Below, in pieces: positions 1 through 10,100 of a stretch of 19,804 nt of DNA. How positions within the stretch are numbered: position 1 is the first letter of the stretch; each line of letters starts with the position of its first letter. This DNA comes from Anaerofustis sp. Lineage in GTDB: Bacteria > Bacillota > Clostridia > Eubacteriales > Anaerofustaceae. The stretch covers positions 514-20,317 of the forward strand of contig NZ_JAHZIA010000038.1 of the NCBI RefSeq assembly GCF_019420015.1, read 5' to 3'. Under the pieces are notes generated by a model. That model was not told the origin of the DNA, did not search any database, and was given only the letters and a program-made list of their open reading frames with translations. A program made the position numbers and the translations under genes.

Positions 1-60
1 ATTTTGACCTTTAATTATCAAGTTCTTTATTTCATCAATATCCCATCCATATTTTTTCAT
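1..60 (-). CDS. Start of an unidentified gene running off the left edge (partial)
   Basis: Reading the minus strand, ATG at 60-58 opens a frame with no stop to the window edge, giving 20 residues that begin MKKYGWDIDE and continue IKNLIIKGQN. The start is supported by GAGGAG at 74-69, eight bases upstream, and by a consensus promoter with a palindromic operator at 93-121. The piece is too short to assign a family. It is the last visible gene of the minus-strand accessory block and has its own promoter, a near copy of the one in front of the holin-like peptide gene. That suggests the two genes share one regulator. The existence of the gene is well supported; its function is unknown. Confidence 0.7.
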   Translation of the reverse strand, partial: MKKYGWDIDEIKNLIIKGQN

Positions 61-92
61 TTTTCGTTCTCCTCGTTTCTTTCTATGACTAT

Positions 93-121
93 ATTATACA
101 TGAAAACGTGTATAATGTCAA
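93..121 (-). promoter_or_regulatory. Consensus promoter with embedded palindromic operator, copy 1
   Basis: On the minus strand this reads TTGACA (121-116), a 17-bp spacer, then TATAAT (98-93): a perfect sigma-A promoter aimed at the partial gene starting at 60. A 24-bp palindrome fills the promoter from the -10 box to the edge of the -35 box. Its arms are ATTATACA (93-100) and TGTATAAT (109-116), separated by 8 bp. A bound repressor would block RNA polymerase. A near-identical copy lies at 657-685. Promoter identity is seen directly; repression is inferred. Confidence 0.75.
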
Positions 122-133
122 TACTTTTTACAT

Positions 134-301
134 TTATTTTTTCCTTACCCTTGAATTAGTTATATATGGTTCTTGGTCGTCAATAGCCCATGAATTACCG
201 ATTTTTCTTGCAGTTTTAAACTTCCCGTTTATACAGTGTCTTCTTATTACTGATATTTCTTTATTATGGATTTCTGCGTATTCTTTTATTGAAACTAACA
301 T
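134..301 (-). CDS. Small excisionase/MerR-like helix-turn-helix DNA-binding protein
   Basis: A 55-residue protein starting at ATG 301-299 and stopping at TAA 136-134. It opens MLVSIKEYAEIHNKE and continues with a second helix followed by GKFKTARKIGNSWAIDD. This is the usual layout of the short HTH_17/excisionase-like family: a xSxKEYA helix, a recognition helix, then a small wing with the sequence 'KIGxxWxI'. It should bind DNA, as a recombination directionality factor or a small regulator. Its start lies two bases after the stop of the upstream 50-aa membrane peptide, with an AAAGG motif ahead of it, so the two genes are probably cotranscribed. Such proteins often sit in integrated elements, which fits the possible element end at 786. 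The family call is firm; the role (excision or regulation) is open. Confidence 0.72.
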   Translation of the reverse strand: MLVSIKEYAEIHNKEISVIRRHCINGKFKTARKIGNSWAIDDQEPYITNSRVRKK

Positions 302-303
302 AA

Positions 304-456
304 CTATTTACCTTTCTTTTTTTCTACAATAATTGTAAATATAATATTTAATATAGCCAAACCTATAATAATTAATATAGCCGATACATCATTTTTAAGT
401 AAAATTGAAAATAAAATTACATTTAAAATGATAAGTGAAATTATTATATTTTTCAT
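304..456 (-). CDS. Small membrane protein of 50 residues
   Basis: ATG at 456-454, TAG at 306-304. The product starts MKNIIISLIILNVILFS, has a short polar turn (LKNDVS), then a second hydrophobic stretch rich in Ile/Leu, and ends EKKKGK. That is a two-helix membrane hairpin with a positively charged tail. Its ribosome binding site is poor (no clear AGGAGG before 456), so expression may depend on the downstream-coupled helix-turn-helix gene or on read-through from the holin-like gene upstream. I do not recognise the family. The tight two-base junction with the next gene and the clean membrane topology argue that it is real, but AT-rich DNA produces hydrophobic frames easily. Confidence 0.55.
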   Translation of the reverse strand: MKNIIISLIILNVILFSILLKNDVSAILIIIGLAILNIIFTIIVEKKKGK

Positions 457-489
457 AGCTTTTAATTTTAAGATATGGTATTATATATA

Positions 490-508
490 CGGGAAGCAAG
501 GCTTCCCG
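490..508 (-). terminator. Hairpin behind the holin-like peptide gene
   Basis: A perfect stem, CGGGAAGC (490-497) with GCTTCCCG (501-508) and a 3-base loop, starts six bases after the peptide's stop codon. It is by far the most GC-rich structure of the left block. On the minus strand it is followed by TATATATAAT rather than a clean T run, so termination may be partial and the genes at 456-134 could still be read through. Confidence 0.6.
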
Positions 509-513
509 TGAAC

Positions 514-624
514 TTACTTCTTAAAAAGAGTTATGGTTGCAATCAAGAGTGCCAATCCTTGAATACCTAAACTTGCCATTTCATAAGGGGTAAGTTCCTT
601 TTTTTTGGGCTTTATCTTTCCCAT
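514..624 (-). CDS. Holin-like small toxic peptide (TxpA/Hol_Tox type)
   Basis: A 36-residue peptide: ATG at 624-622, TAA at 516-514, with AAGGAGGA at 640-633 placed eight bases upstream. It has a basic head (MGKIKPKKKE), then LTPYEMASLGIQGLALLIAT and a tail ITLFKK. The pattern of a 'YE' pair, one hydrophobic helix and a short Lys tail is that of the putative holin-like toxin family, which includes type I toxins of the TxpA kind. Such peptides insert into the membrane and are silenced by an antisense RNA overlapping the 3' end. I found no convincing plus-strand promoter for such an RNA, so the antitoxin is unidentified. The gene has a perfect consensus promoter with an operator (657-685) and a hairpin just after the stop. 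Too short for routine gene callers. Confidence 0.7.
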   Translation of the reverse strand: MGKIKPKKKELTPYEMASLGIQGLALLIATITLFKK

Positions 625-656
625 ATCTTATATCCTCCTTTCTTAACTATGTATAT

Positions 657-685
657 ATTATACATGAAAACGTGTATAATGTCAA
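657..685 (-). promoter_or_regulatory. Consensus promoter with embedded palindromic operator, copy 2
   Basis: The minus strand reads TTGACA (685-680), a 17-bp spacer and TATAAT (662-657), placed to start transcription about 25 bases ahead of the holin-like peptide's start codon. Palindrome arms ATTATACA (657-664) and TGTATAAT (673-680) are the same as in copy 1 at 93-116. The copies match over more than 30 bp while flanking DNA differs, so the element is conserved as a unit. Confidence 0.78.
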
Positions 686-785
686 TGCTTTTTTACAAAT
701 AATATAAATATTTTAAATAATTTTTTCTAGAACAATATTCAAATATGAATTTAAATATATTTTTAGTTCGTTTGAAATAAATAAT

Positions 786-794
786 GCTCCACCA
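786..794 (+). other. tRNA/tmRNA 3'-end-like fragment, possible attachment-site scar
   Basis: GCTCCACCA matches the usual end of a tmRNA or tRNA acceptor strand including CCA. It is followed at once by a terminator, as after a real small stable RNA gene. No complete tRNA or tmRNA body lies upstream; the sequence to its left is plain AT-rich DNA. Integrases that use the 3' end of such genes leave this kind of displaced end at the far side of the element. Nine bases is a short match, so this is only suggestive. Confidence 0.28.
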
Positions 795-797
795 ATT

Positions 798-846
798 AAA
801 AAGACGCTGAAATCCTTTAATAATGAGGGCTTTGGCTTTTTTATTT
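798..846 (+). terminator. Rho-independent terminator, imperfect stem, plus strand
   Basis: The arms AAAAAGACGCTGAAATCCT (798-816) and AGGGCTTTGGCTTTTT (826-841) pair through Watson-Crick and G-U pairs with two mismatches, followed by more T. It would stop plus-strand transcripts arriving from the left. No complete plus-strand gene is visible upstream, which fits the idea that it belonged to a stable RNA now displaced. Confidence 0.55.
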
Positions 847-913
847 TATGTAGCAAATACATTTATAAATTTTTATAACAAGATAAGGATAATTCATATT
901 AAATCATTATATT

Positions 914-939
914 AAAACTGTCTTAAAGGCAGTTTTTTT
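914..939 (+). terminator. Rho-independent terminator, plus strand
   Basis: AAAACTGTC (914-922) pairs with GGCAGTTTT (928-936), with one G-U pair, around a five-base loop, and the run of T continues to 939. It insulates the large toxin gene from upstream transcription. The preceding 625-913 holds only the operator promoter, the 3'-end-like fragment and the first terminator. Confidence 0.7.
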
Positions 940-1074
940 ATTTATTTTTCGCTTAATTTTATGGACATAACACATTATGCAGATGTTGTTTCTTATGGTT
1001 TTATGAAATACGATTATTATTTTAGGTTAAAAATAGGTGGTTTGACAAGTATTTACAAATATAGTAAAAAATTC

Positions 1075-1103
1075 TTGTAAAAGGTTTACATCAGTGATAT
1101 TAT
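1075..1103 (+). promoter_or_regulatory. Likely promoter of the large Rhs toxin gene
   Basis: TTGTAA (1075-1080), a 17-bp spacer and TATTAT (1098-1103) would start transcription near 1110, leaving a leader of about 84 bases before the ATG at 1194. A second TTGACA at 1042-1047 lacks a good -10 box at the right distance. An inverted repeat, TGTAAA/TTTACA (1076-1090), covers the -35 box and may be an operator. Apart from these signals I see no gene in 940-1193. Confidence 0.5.
1076..1090. promoter_or_regulatory. Inverted repeat overlapping the -35 box
   Basis: TGTAAA, three bases, TTTACA: a perfect 6-bp inverted repeat within the candidate promoter of the large gene. It resembles, but does not match, a CcpA cre site, because the spacing is three bases and the central CG is absent. 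The regulator is unknown. Confidence 0.35.
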
Positions 1104-1193
1104 GAACATATATGATAAAAATGTGAATATAAGGTTATAGAATTCTGATTATTGTGTAAAAGGTATGATGAGTTATATGATGGGGGAAAGAAA

Positions 1194-4100
1194 ATGAAAA
1201 AGAGATTATGTGCAAAAAGTACAGCGTTGGTATTGGCTTTTATAATGTCTGTTGAAACGGTATTTTTAGGTCTTATGCCTGTTATTAATGCAGCTGAAGT
1301 AAATGACAAAAACGGTGGTATAAAGATTGAAGATACTTCAAAAGAAAATAAAGTTATTGAAAAAAGCGAAGACTATACTGTATACAAAAATGAAGACGGA
1401 ACAAGAACAATTGATATGTATACATCTGAGGTTCGATACAAAAACGAAATGGGGGAATATATTGATTATGATAATTCTATTGTAACCATGCCTACAAGAC
1501 GAAAACGAAGTGTTATTGACAATTATAAATATACTAACAAAGAAGGTATGGTAGATATTAAGCTTCCCGAAGACTTAACATCTGATGTTCCAATAAGTAT
1601 CCAGGATAAGGACGATAATGAAGTGAAATTTTATCCTGTTTTTGAAAAAGAAGTGTCTAAAGAAGAAACAAAAGGAGAGCTTAAAAAGGAAACCGTAGAA
1701 GGAATATACTACGAAAGAGAAGAGAAGAATACAAAAATTGTATATGGAAGTGACGAGGAAAACATAGATATAGAATATATTCCTATAGATAACGGGATAA
1801 AAGAAAATATTATTATAAACAGTCCTACTGATAAAAATATATTCAAATATAAAATAGAATGTGAAGGAATGATTCCGTATATTCCTGAAGTAGGAGGAGT
1901 TATTTTTTATGATAAAAATAATCCTAAAGAAGAAATCGGTGCGATTCTTACTCCTTATATGACAGACAGCAGTGAAAACGGAGGATATAGCGAGGATTTA
2001 AAGTATTCTATAGAAAAGACTGAAGAAGGTATTGATACTTATATTTTAACTTTGACGGTTTCGAAAGAATATCTGGAAAGCAAGGACAGAGTTTATCCTA
2101 TAATAATTGATCCTACATATACTGCAAAATCTACAGCCGGAGTTAAAGATGTATATATCGAAAGCGGATATCCTACATCTAACTTTTATGTAAGCACTAT
2201 AAGGAAAATGCCGATTGGCTATGGTTCAACGGATAAAGTGTGTAGGACATTAATGAAATTTCCTGAATTAAATGCAAAGATTAAAGGTAATTATGTAACT
2301 TCTGCGAGTTTAAAATTATATGAATTATCAAACGGATCTCCGTTTTCAACTGTAGAAGTTCATAAGAATACATCTTCATGGTCACTTGGAGAAGTTACGT
2401 GGAATACAAGACCTAAGTGGACTTCGACGGTATATGCTTCAAAAAAATTAAGTAACGCAAGTTCTGCACATTCTTTAAATATTACAAAGCTTGTTCAAGA
2501 GTGGGCAAAGGGAAAGCAGGCTAATTATGGTATACTTTTGAAGGCAAGTGTAGAAAGTTCTTCTACAAAGAATTATAATTCATTTCACGGTACGAGATCT
2601 TCTTCTTCATCTAAAAGACCAACACTTTCCGTGACATATACTGTTCCTTCACCAAAGCCTCCTGCAAAAGCAAGCGTAACCGTTAATTCGGCAAGTACGA
2701 TATACTTAAAAAAAGGAACTGACTTAGCCGTAAAATGGAGTGGGATAAAGAGTAATTGTCTTGAAGCTGTACAGTCAAGATATATAAAATACGGTGCTGA
2801 TAATGTATTTGACAATGCAACCGAGTTGAAAGCTTACTCTTCTGTAGGCTCTGCAGCGGCAAGCGGTACATTTACCGTACCTGAAACTACTACATCAAAA
2901 TGGGGTGAGGGAAGATATGCTATTGGTGTAAGGGGGATTGATAAAGGCGGAAATAAAGGAAGCGGAACATATTGTTATATTTACATAGATAAAACTGCTC
3001 CTAAACCAGTTAGTAATATAAAACTTAGTTCATCGAGGAGTTCATCGGATTCTGATGAGGCAAATGTAAAAGTAACATATAAAATAAATCCTGATAATCC
3101 GACTGTTAATCCTTCTGGTATTAAAGAACACAAAATTCAATTATATAATAGTAAAGGTGTTATTGGTTCTCCTATAACAGTAGGTGCATCAACTAATACT
3201 GCAACAATAGCTAATGTACCTTCAGGTCAAACGGTATATGCAAAAATAACAACAGTTGATAAAAGTGGTAATTTAGTTAGTGTTAATAGTGCACGACATA
3301 TTATCAGTGATATGATACTTCCTCAAATAAAAGACGATGGCGGTTTTATTTCTAATTATGATAATAATCCATGGTGCAATAATACAAATAAGAAAGATGT
3401 TATTGTTTCTTGGGATGTTGACTATAAAGATGGAAATACACAACTTAATCTTGGTAAAATTACTGTACAACTTTTAAATGATAAAGAGCAAAAAATAGAA
3501 GGATATGATGAAACAAATTTAACTTTTGAAGATAATATATATCCTAAACAATTTAAAAATTATAATGTAAATAAAATTATTAAAGATTTTGATAAATTAA
3601 AGGAAGGAAAATATCAATTAAGTTTCAAATTTTATGCAAGTGATAATAAAGGATATGATGAAGCTTTAATTTCTTATAATAAAGATTTAACACCTCCAAG
3701 TGTAACTATTACAAAACCTACTCAAAATGAGATTTTAAAACAAATGGCTCAGATTTCTTTTGATGCTCAGGATGATAAAAGTGGAAGTGGAGAAATATAT
3801 AAAAAGAAAATATTGCTCATTGATAATTCATCAAAAGAAAACCTTTTAACTGAAACACTTGATATTTTTAATTTAAATACTACAGAATATGATGCAGGTG
3901 AGTATAAAATAAAAGTTATAGTTGAAGATATGGCAGGAAATACAAGTGAAGATACAAAAACTGTATTTATCAAAAATCCTCCACCTACTCCAATTGTATC
4001 ATTTGACAAAGCTTTTTCAAATGATGGTTCAAACATAAAATTAAATTATAATTGGATAAAAGGTGATGAAAGCATATCTAACGTTGACCACATTGAATAT

Positions 4101-7100
4101 GTTATAGATGATATAAGTTTACCATGGAAAACGATAGAAAATTCAAACCCTAATGTTGATATAAATACAAGATATGATGTTAAAAGTGTATTATTAAATG
4201 AAAGTGACTTGGCACAAGGAACACATACATTTTATTTTGTATCTGTAGATGAAAATGGAGAAAAAGGAAATATAAGAGAACTTAAGTATGTTTTAGATAA
4301 GAAAAATCCTGAAGTAAATATTTCTTCTCCAGCAAATAATTTTGAATTTATTAATATGTTATATATTAAAGGTGAAATAGCAGACGATAATCTTACAAGT
4401 TATAATATATATGTTGCAAGCAAAGAAAATCCAACAAAGGAAGATTATACACTTGTTAAAAAAGTTTTAAATTCGAAAAATAAAGATAACATACAAGGTA
4501 ATTTAGCTGTTATCAATTTAAGTGATAATGAAAAATATCCTTCAGGAAGTAAATATTCAATAAAAATTTCTGCTATAGATAATTGTGGAAATATAACTGA
4601 AAAAGAAATTATAGTACAAAAAAGAGAAGTTATAGAACATGCTGCAGATTTTACAGTTGAAAAAAATGGGGATTATAATAATAAAAATGATGCAGTAATT
4701 GTCGAAAATGAAAAAGAAGAATTTAAGTTAAAAGATTTATCAAATAATGATTATATTCCAACGTCTTTGGATTATTTTATTAACGGTAAAAAAATTCAAC
4801 CTAATGAAGATGGAAAAATTGATTTTTCTGATGAAGAAAAATATTTTGACGATAGTATTCACTCTTTATTGATTAGGGATAATGCACAAGATAAAGTACA
4901 ATATTCTTCTTCGAGTTATGAATATTCTATATTTAAAAATATAAAAGCTGAAGATGAGATATTCGAAAATACAATAAAAGAAAACGGAGAAATTAAATTA
5001 GAAAATGGCAAAAATGAAGGAAGTTATGTATTAAATTATTCAAATGAAAATTTGAATGAAAATATTTTATCTTTGAAATTGTTAACGGATGAAGATATTA
5101 TAGATGAAGGTAATATAGAATATTATATTAAAATAAATAATAACGACTTTATAAAAATTGAAAGTGATAAAGAATATCTTTTAGATAAAGATTTATCAAA
5201 TAATGACTTAAAGTTAAATAAAATCCAATTAAAAGCTGTATTAAAATCTAATACACTGAACAATGTTAAATTATCTTCTATTAGTGTAGACGTAAAAGCT
5301 TCAAGTGGCGACATATTAAAAATTGATATGATGAATAAGTTTAATCCTACTTATGTTACTGTCCAAAGCGGTATCAATTATCGTACAAAAATCAGCTGGG
5401 ATATAAAAACTGAAGATAAAGATGTCACTTATGATATTTATCGTTGTGATGGAGATGTTTATGACGATAAACAAGCTTATATTGTACAATCAGGCGTAAC
5501 AGATAATTTTTGGTATGATAATTACACTATTGTAGACCAATATAGTAATGCTAATAATGAAGAAGGAGTAGTTACAAGGTCTTCGGTTGTTAATAATTAT
5601 GACAAAGATTTTACATATAAAGTTGTTGCAGTAAAACCATTTAAAGATACATATAAACGAAGTTCTGGAACAATTGGAAATGTAACTTCTCATGTTATGT
5701 CTTTTGATGAGTATACAAGAAGATTAGGAATAAAAGATTATTGGGGATATTTTGATATTGAAACTCCAATAAGTAACGGACATGTTGAACAAAGTATGGG
5801 TAATTTTGTTTACAGTCAATCTGATGGAAGCGTGACAGGTCAAAGTAATGATATAAATATGGAAAGAGTTTATAATAGTCTTAGCACATCATCTTCTACT
5901 TTAGGTATAGGTTGGGATTTTGGGTTTAATCATATTTTACTTGAAACATATAACGAGTATGATGATGTAACAGGAATGGTATATAAAGATGGTAGCGGTA
6001 CGATATTTACATTCTTAAATTCAGATAATATTAAACCTAAAGAAAAGATTGATGAGCAAACAGGAAATATAATAGAAGAAGAAACAACGTACAAGAGCCC
6101 TTATGGAGAATATATAATACTTAAAAAAATTGAAACCATTGATGCACATGATGTAGACAATGATAATGATACAAGTGAAATAATTGATGAAATATACACA
6201 ATTAAAACCAGAGACGGATTAACTTGTGTTTTTGATAGAAATTGTCAAATAACTTACATGACAGACAGAAATGGAAACAGTGTTATATATAGATATTTTA
6301 ATGAAGATGTAAAAGAATCAAAAGAAACAAATCTTGATTATAGAAAAAGAGGGAAAAAAGGGTTTTTAAGCGAAGTAGAAATATTAAATTCTAAGAGTGA
6401 AAAAGAATTTAACGAAGAGTATGAAGCTTTACAAAATAAAACAGAAGAAGAACAAAAAGAGTTTAAAAATAAAAGATCAATAATTACTTTTGAATATAAT
6501 GAACACAATTTAATTGAAAGAATAAATATGCCTCATGGTAAGTATTCTTTATATGAATATAAAGATGTATCCTTTGGACTAGGCAAAAAAAGAAAAGTTT
6601 TAAGCAAAGTTACAAACTATACATATGATAATAATAATATTGTCTATAATTATGACTATTCAAATGGAAGTAATCTTACAAAATTTACTGATGCTAAAGG
6701 TAATGAATATCTTGTAGAATATTATAACAATGAAGATAATATGGATATGATAAAGAAAGTGACTTATCCAAATAAGGAAGCAAAAAGTTTTGAATATATA
6801 AAAGCAAAAGAAAACAATATAGAAGTTCAAGACTTTGATTCAACTATTGAATATACACATAAAAATAATAATATGTTGCAGGATATAAATAATTTCTTTA
6901 CAAGTAAAGATAACAGTATTATTTCAGATACAGTTGTTAAATATGATAAAGATGGAAAGACAATTTATAATAAAGATTCTTTAGGAAAAGAAACATACAC
7001 ATATTATCAAGGAAATAATACTGTAAAAACAGTTAGTTATGCAGATACTTATAATATTGATGGAAATGGAACAATAAACAAAAATGAAAAAGAAATGGTC

Positions 7101-10100
7101 AATATAACAAAATACGATAATATATCAAATGACAGTGAGCTTGGGAATATTGCTTCATCAAAAGGAAATATTATAAAGGAAGAAAGCAGCGATGGAACAG
7201 TTACAATTTATAAATATGAAAGTGAAGAATTTGATGCCAGCAGTGACATCACATATATTGATGGAATCGTTACTTCCGATAATGAATATGAATATGATAA
7301 AAACGGTAATTTGCTAAAAGAATATGATGATGTTACAAAAGACGGAATCATAAGGGAATATGATGAAACAGGTCAAATTATAAATGAAAGCAATATTGTA
7401 TCAGGTAACAATACTAATTCAACGCACTATACATATGATGAAAAAGGTAATATATTAACCGAGCAAACAGTAGGGGGAAATGAAACAAGGGATACCCAAA
7501 ATGTATATGATGAATTTTCAAGAGTAATAAAAGAAACAGATGCAAAAGGTTATTCAACTATGTATGTATATGATGGATATGACCGAATTATAAAAACCAT
7601 TAAAAATACAAAACCGGATAACGAGCCAGAAGGTAATAAACAGATTATTACTGAAAATAGATATGACGAAAATGGAAGTTTAATATATGAAAAGAAAGAA
7701 GACGGAAGTGAAATTTCTTATGAATATGATAATATGAATAGATTAATAAAAACTTCCACCGTAAAAAACGGAGTCGAAAATATAAGTACTACATCTTATA
7801 ATTATGCAAGTGGGAAAGAAAATGAATTTATAATAGGACAAGAAAGTAAGATTTATGATTTTCTATATAAAGAAACAAATACTGAAAATGGAATAGAAAG
7901 TATAAGCTATCTTGATGTTAATAGACAAACCGTAAAAGAATATTCAAGAGGAGTAAATATATATAGCGAATATAACGATCAAGGTCAAATTATAAAAACA
8001 TTTACAATTCAAGATGATGCAGAAGTAAATGATGGTATTGTTACGTTTAATCTATATGATGAAAAAGGCAATAATATTTGTACTGTAGAAAATCCTTTGT
8101 ATAATGAACAAGAAGGAACTTATAGAGTTGATAGTGAAAATTCACTTGTTACAAAAATGGCTTATGATAATATTGGAAACAAAATAAGTCAAACCGATCC
8201 TATGGGGAATACAATAAAATATACATATTCTTTGGATAATAAAAAATCTTCTGTAATATTGCAAGAAGGAAATGAAACAAAATTACAAGCAAATATAAAA
8301 GAAGGAGACAATACAAAGAACGTAACCATAAACGCACTTGGAAATAAAAGTGAAGAAGTTATTGACAGCTTTGGCAATACCGTTGAAATAAGAGATATAG
8401 GTAAAGGCAGTTTGGATGAAAAAAGAATAGTAACAAAGTACGAATATGATAAAAACGATAACAAAGTAAAGGAAATATATCAAAAAGGAGATTATAAAAC
8501 TTTTATTTATGATTTTGAAGGTAAACTAATCAAAGAAGAACATTTTACAAAAGATAATCATAAAGTTGAAGATATAAGTTATGAATATGATCTCGCAGGC
8601 AATAGTATAAAATCAGTTCAAAATAAATATGATTTAAGTAATAACAAGGTTTCTTCAAGATATATTGTAAATGGTTATGATGAAAGAAACAGACTTATAT
8701 CATGTTATGAAGGTGAAAAGGAAAATCCTTTGGATAATGAAAAGATTTTATATACTTATAACGATAAAGATGAGATAGTAAAAATAATTTATCCAAATGC
8801 AGAAAAAGGTATAAAAGAGGTTATATATGAGTATAACAAATACGGACAAGTTATAAACATTAAGGCTGTTACAACTTCTGATAATAAAGAAAAGCTTATA
8901 AGTGAGTATACTTATAATCCAAAAGGAACAATTAAAAACGTTAAAGATTATACAGGCTTTGATGTTGGAAATGATAATTATATTCTTAAAACATATGAAT
9001 ATGATAAATTCGATAGAATCACAAATATAAAATATGTTAATTCTGATAATTTGGAAAAAATCAGAGAAGAATATAAATTTACTTATGATAAAAACGGAAA
9101 TATCTTAACTGAAGAAATTTACAATGATTATATTATAGACAATAAAATACATAAGTTAAAATTATATTCTTATGATGAACTTGGCAGACTTATTGAAGTT
9201 CAAGTAATTGATAAATTAAATGAAAACAATAAAGAAACCACTTCATACGAATATGATAAAGTGGGAAATAGAATAAGTGAAACAAAGCAAGGTATTACAA
9301 GCACTTACTCTTATAATAATTTGAACCAACTTTTAGATGTAAAGGCACAGGGGAATACACTAAGAGAATATACATATGACGAAAACGGAAATACAAAAAC
9401 AGAAAAACAAGGTGATAAAACCGTCACATATTCTTATGATATCAATAATCAAATTATTGATTATGAAGAAAAAGATAATGGAAATGTAGTATTGATACAA
9501 CATAACGATTATGATGCAAACTCTCAGAGAATAAGAAAAGAAGTTAAGGTAAATGAAGAAGAAAGCACGGTAAATTATCATTATGACAGAGGAAGTGTTT
9601 TATATACAACAGATATTGACAACAATAAAATCAGTGAAAATATTTCAGACAGCGAAATGACAATAAGATTTAATAACGGCGGTATAAGTGCATATAAGCT
9701 AAATTCAGACTATAAAGGTTCTGTTACAACCATAATAAATGAACAAAACAATGGGATTTGCGGATATAAATATGATGAATTTGGCAATACGGAAATGATA
9801 GGAGATACAAATTTTAACAACGAAGTATGTTATACCGGACAAATTTATGACAAAGAAACAGGAAACTATTATTACAATGCCAGATATTACAATCCTCAAA
9901 ATGGTAGATTTATAACCATGGATACATATAGAGGAGAGCTTGAAGAACCTTTAAGTCTTCATCTTTATGCATATTGTGCAAATGACCCTATTAATTATAC
10001 TGATCCTAGTGGGCATAGTAGTAGACCTGCAAAAAATATAGGTATACGAAAAAATAAAATAAGTTCATTTAAGATAACATTAAAATATCATTTATATAAA

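Noticed and set aside
108..332. Plus-strand 74-codon frame
   Set aside because: It lies antisense to the helix-turn-helix gene and the consensus promoter, has no ribosome binding site, and its product resembles no family; it is a shadow.
786..846. A complete tmRNA or tRNA gene
   Set aside because: Only nine bases match an RNA 3' end; no T-arm with correct spacing, no acceptor partner and no tRNA-like body could be found upstream.
961..1080. 39-codon frame starting MDITHYADVVSYGFM
   Set aside because: No ribosome binding site ahead of it, it begins right after a terminator, and it overlaps the promoter region of the large gene. Short frames of this size are common in such DNA.
1152..1193. 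TTG at 1152 as the start of the large toxin gene, adding 14 residues
   Set aside because: It has no ribosome binding site and would put a charged, non-signal stretch ahead of the signal peptide. ATG 1194 has GGGGGAAAG upstream and begins a normal signal sequence.
6600..9500. Tandem repeats or CRISPR-like periodicity in the large gene
   Set aside because: The periodic TATGAT/GAATATGAT words come from YD-repeat coding (YxYDxxG). Spacing and sequence vary, and there are no constant repeats with unique spacers.
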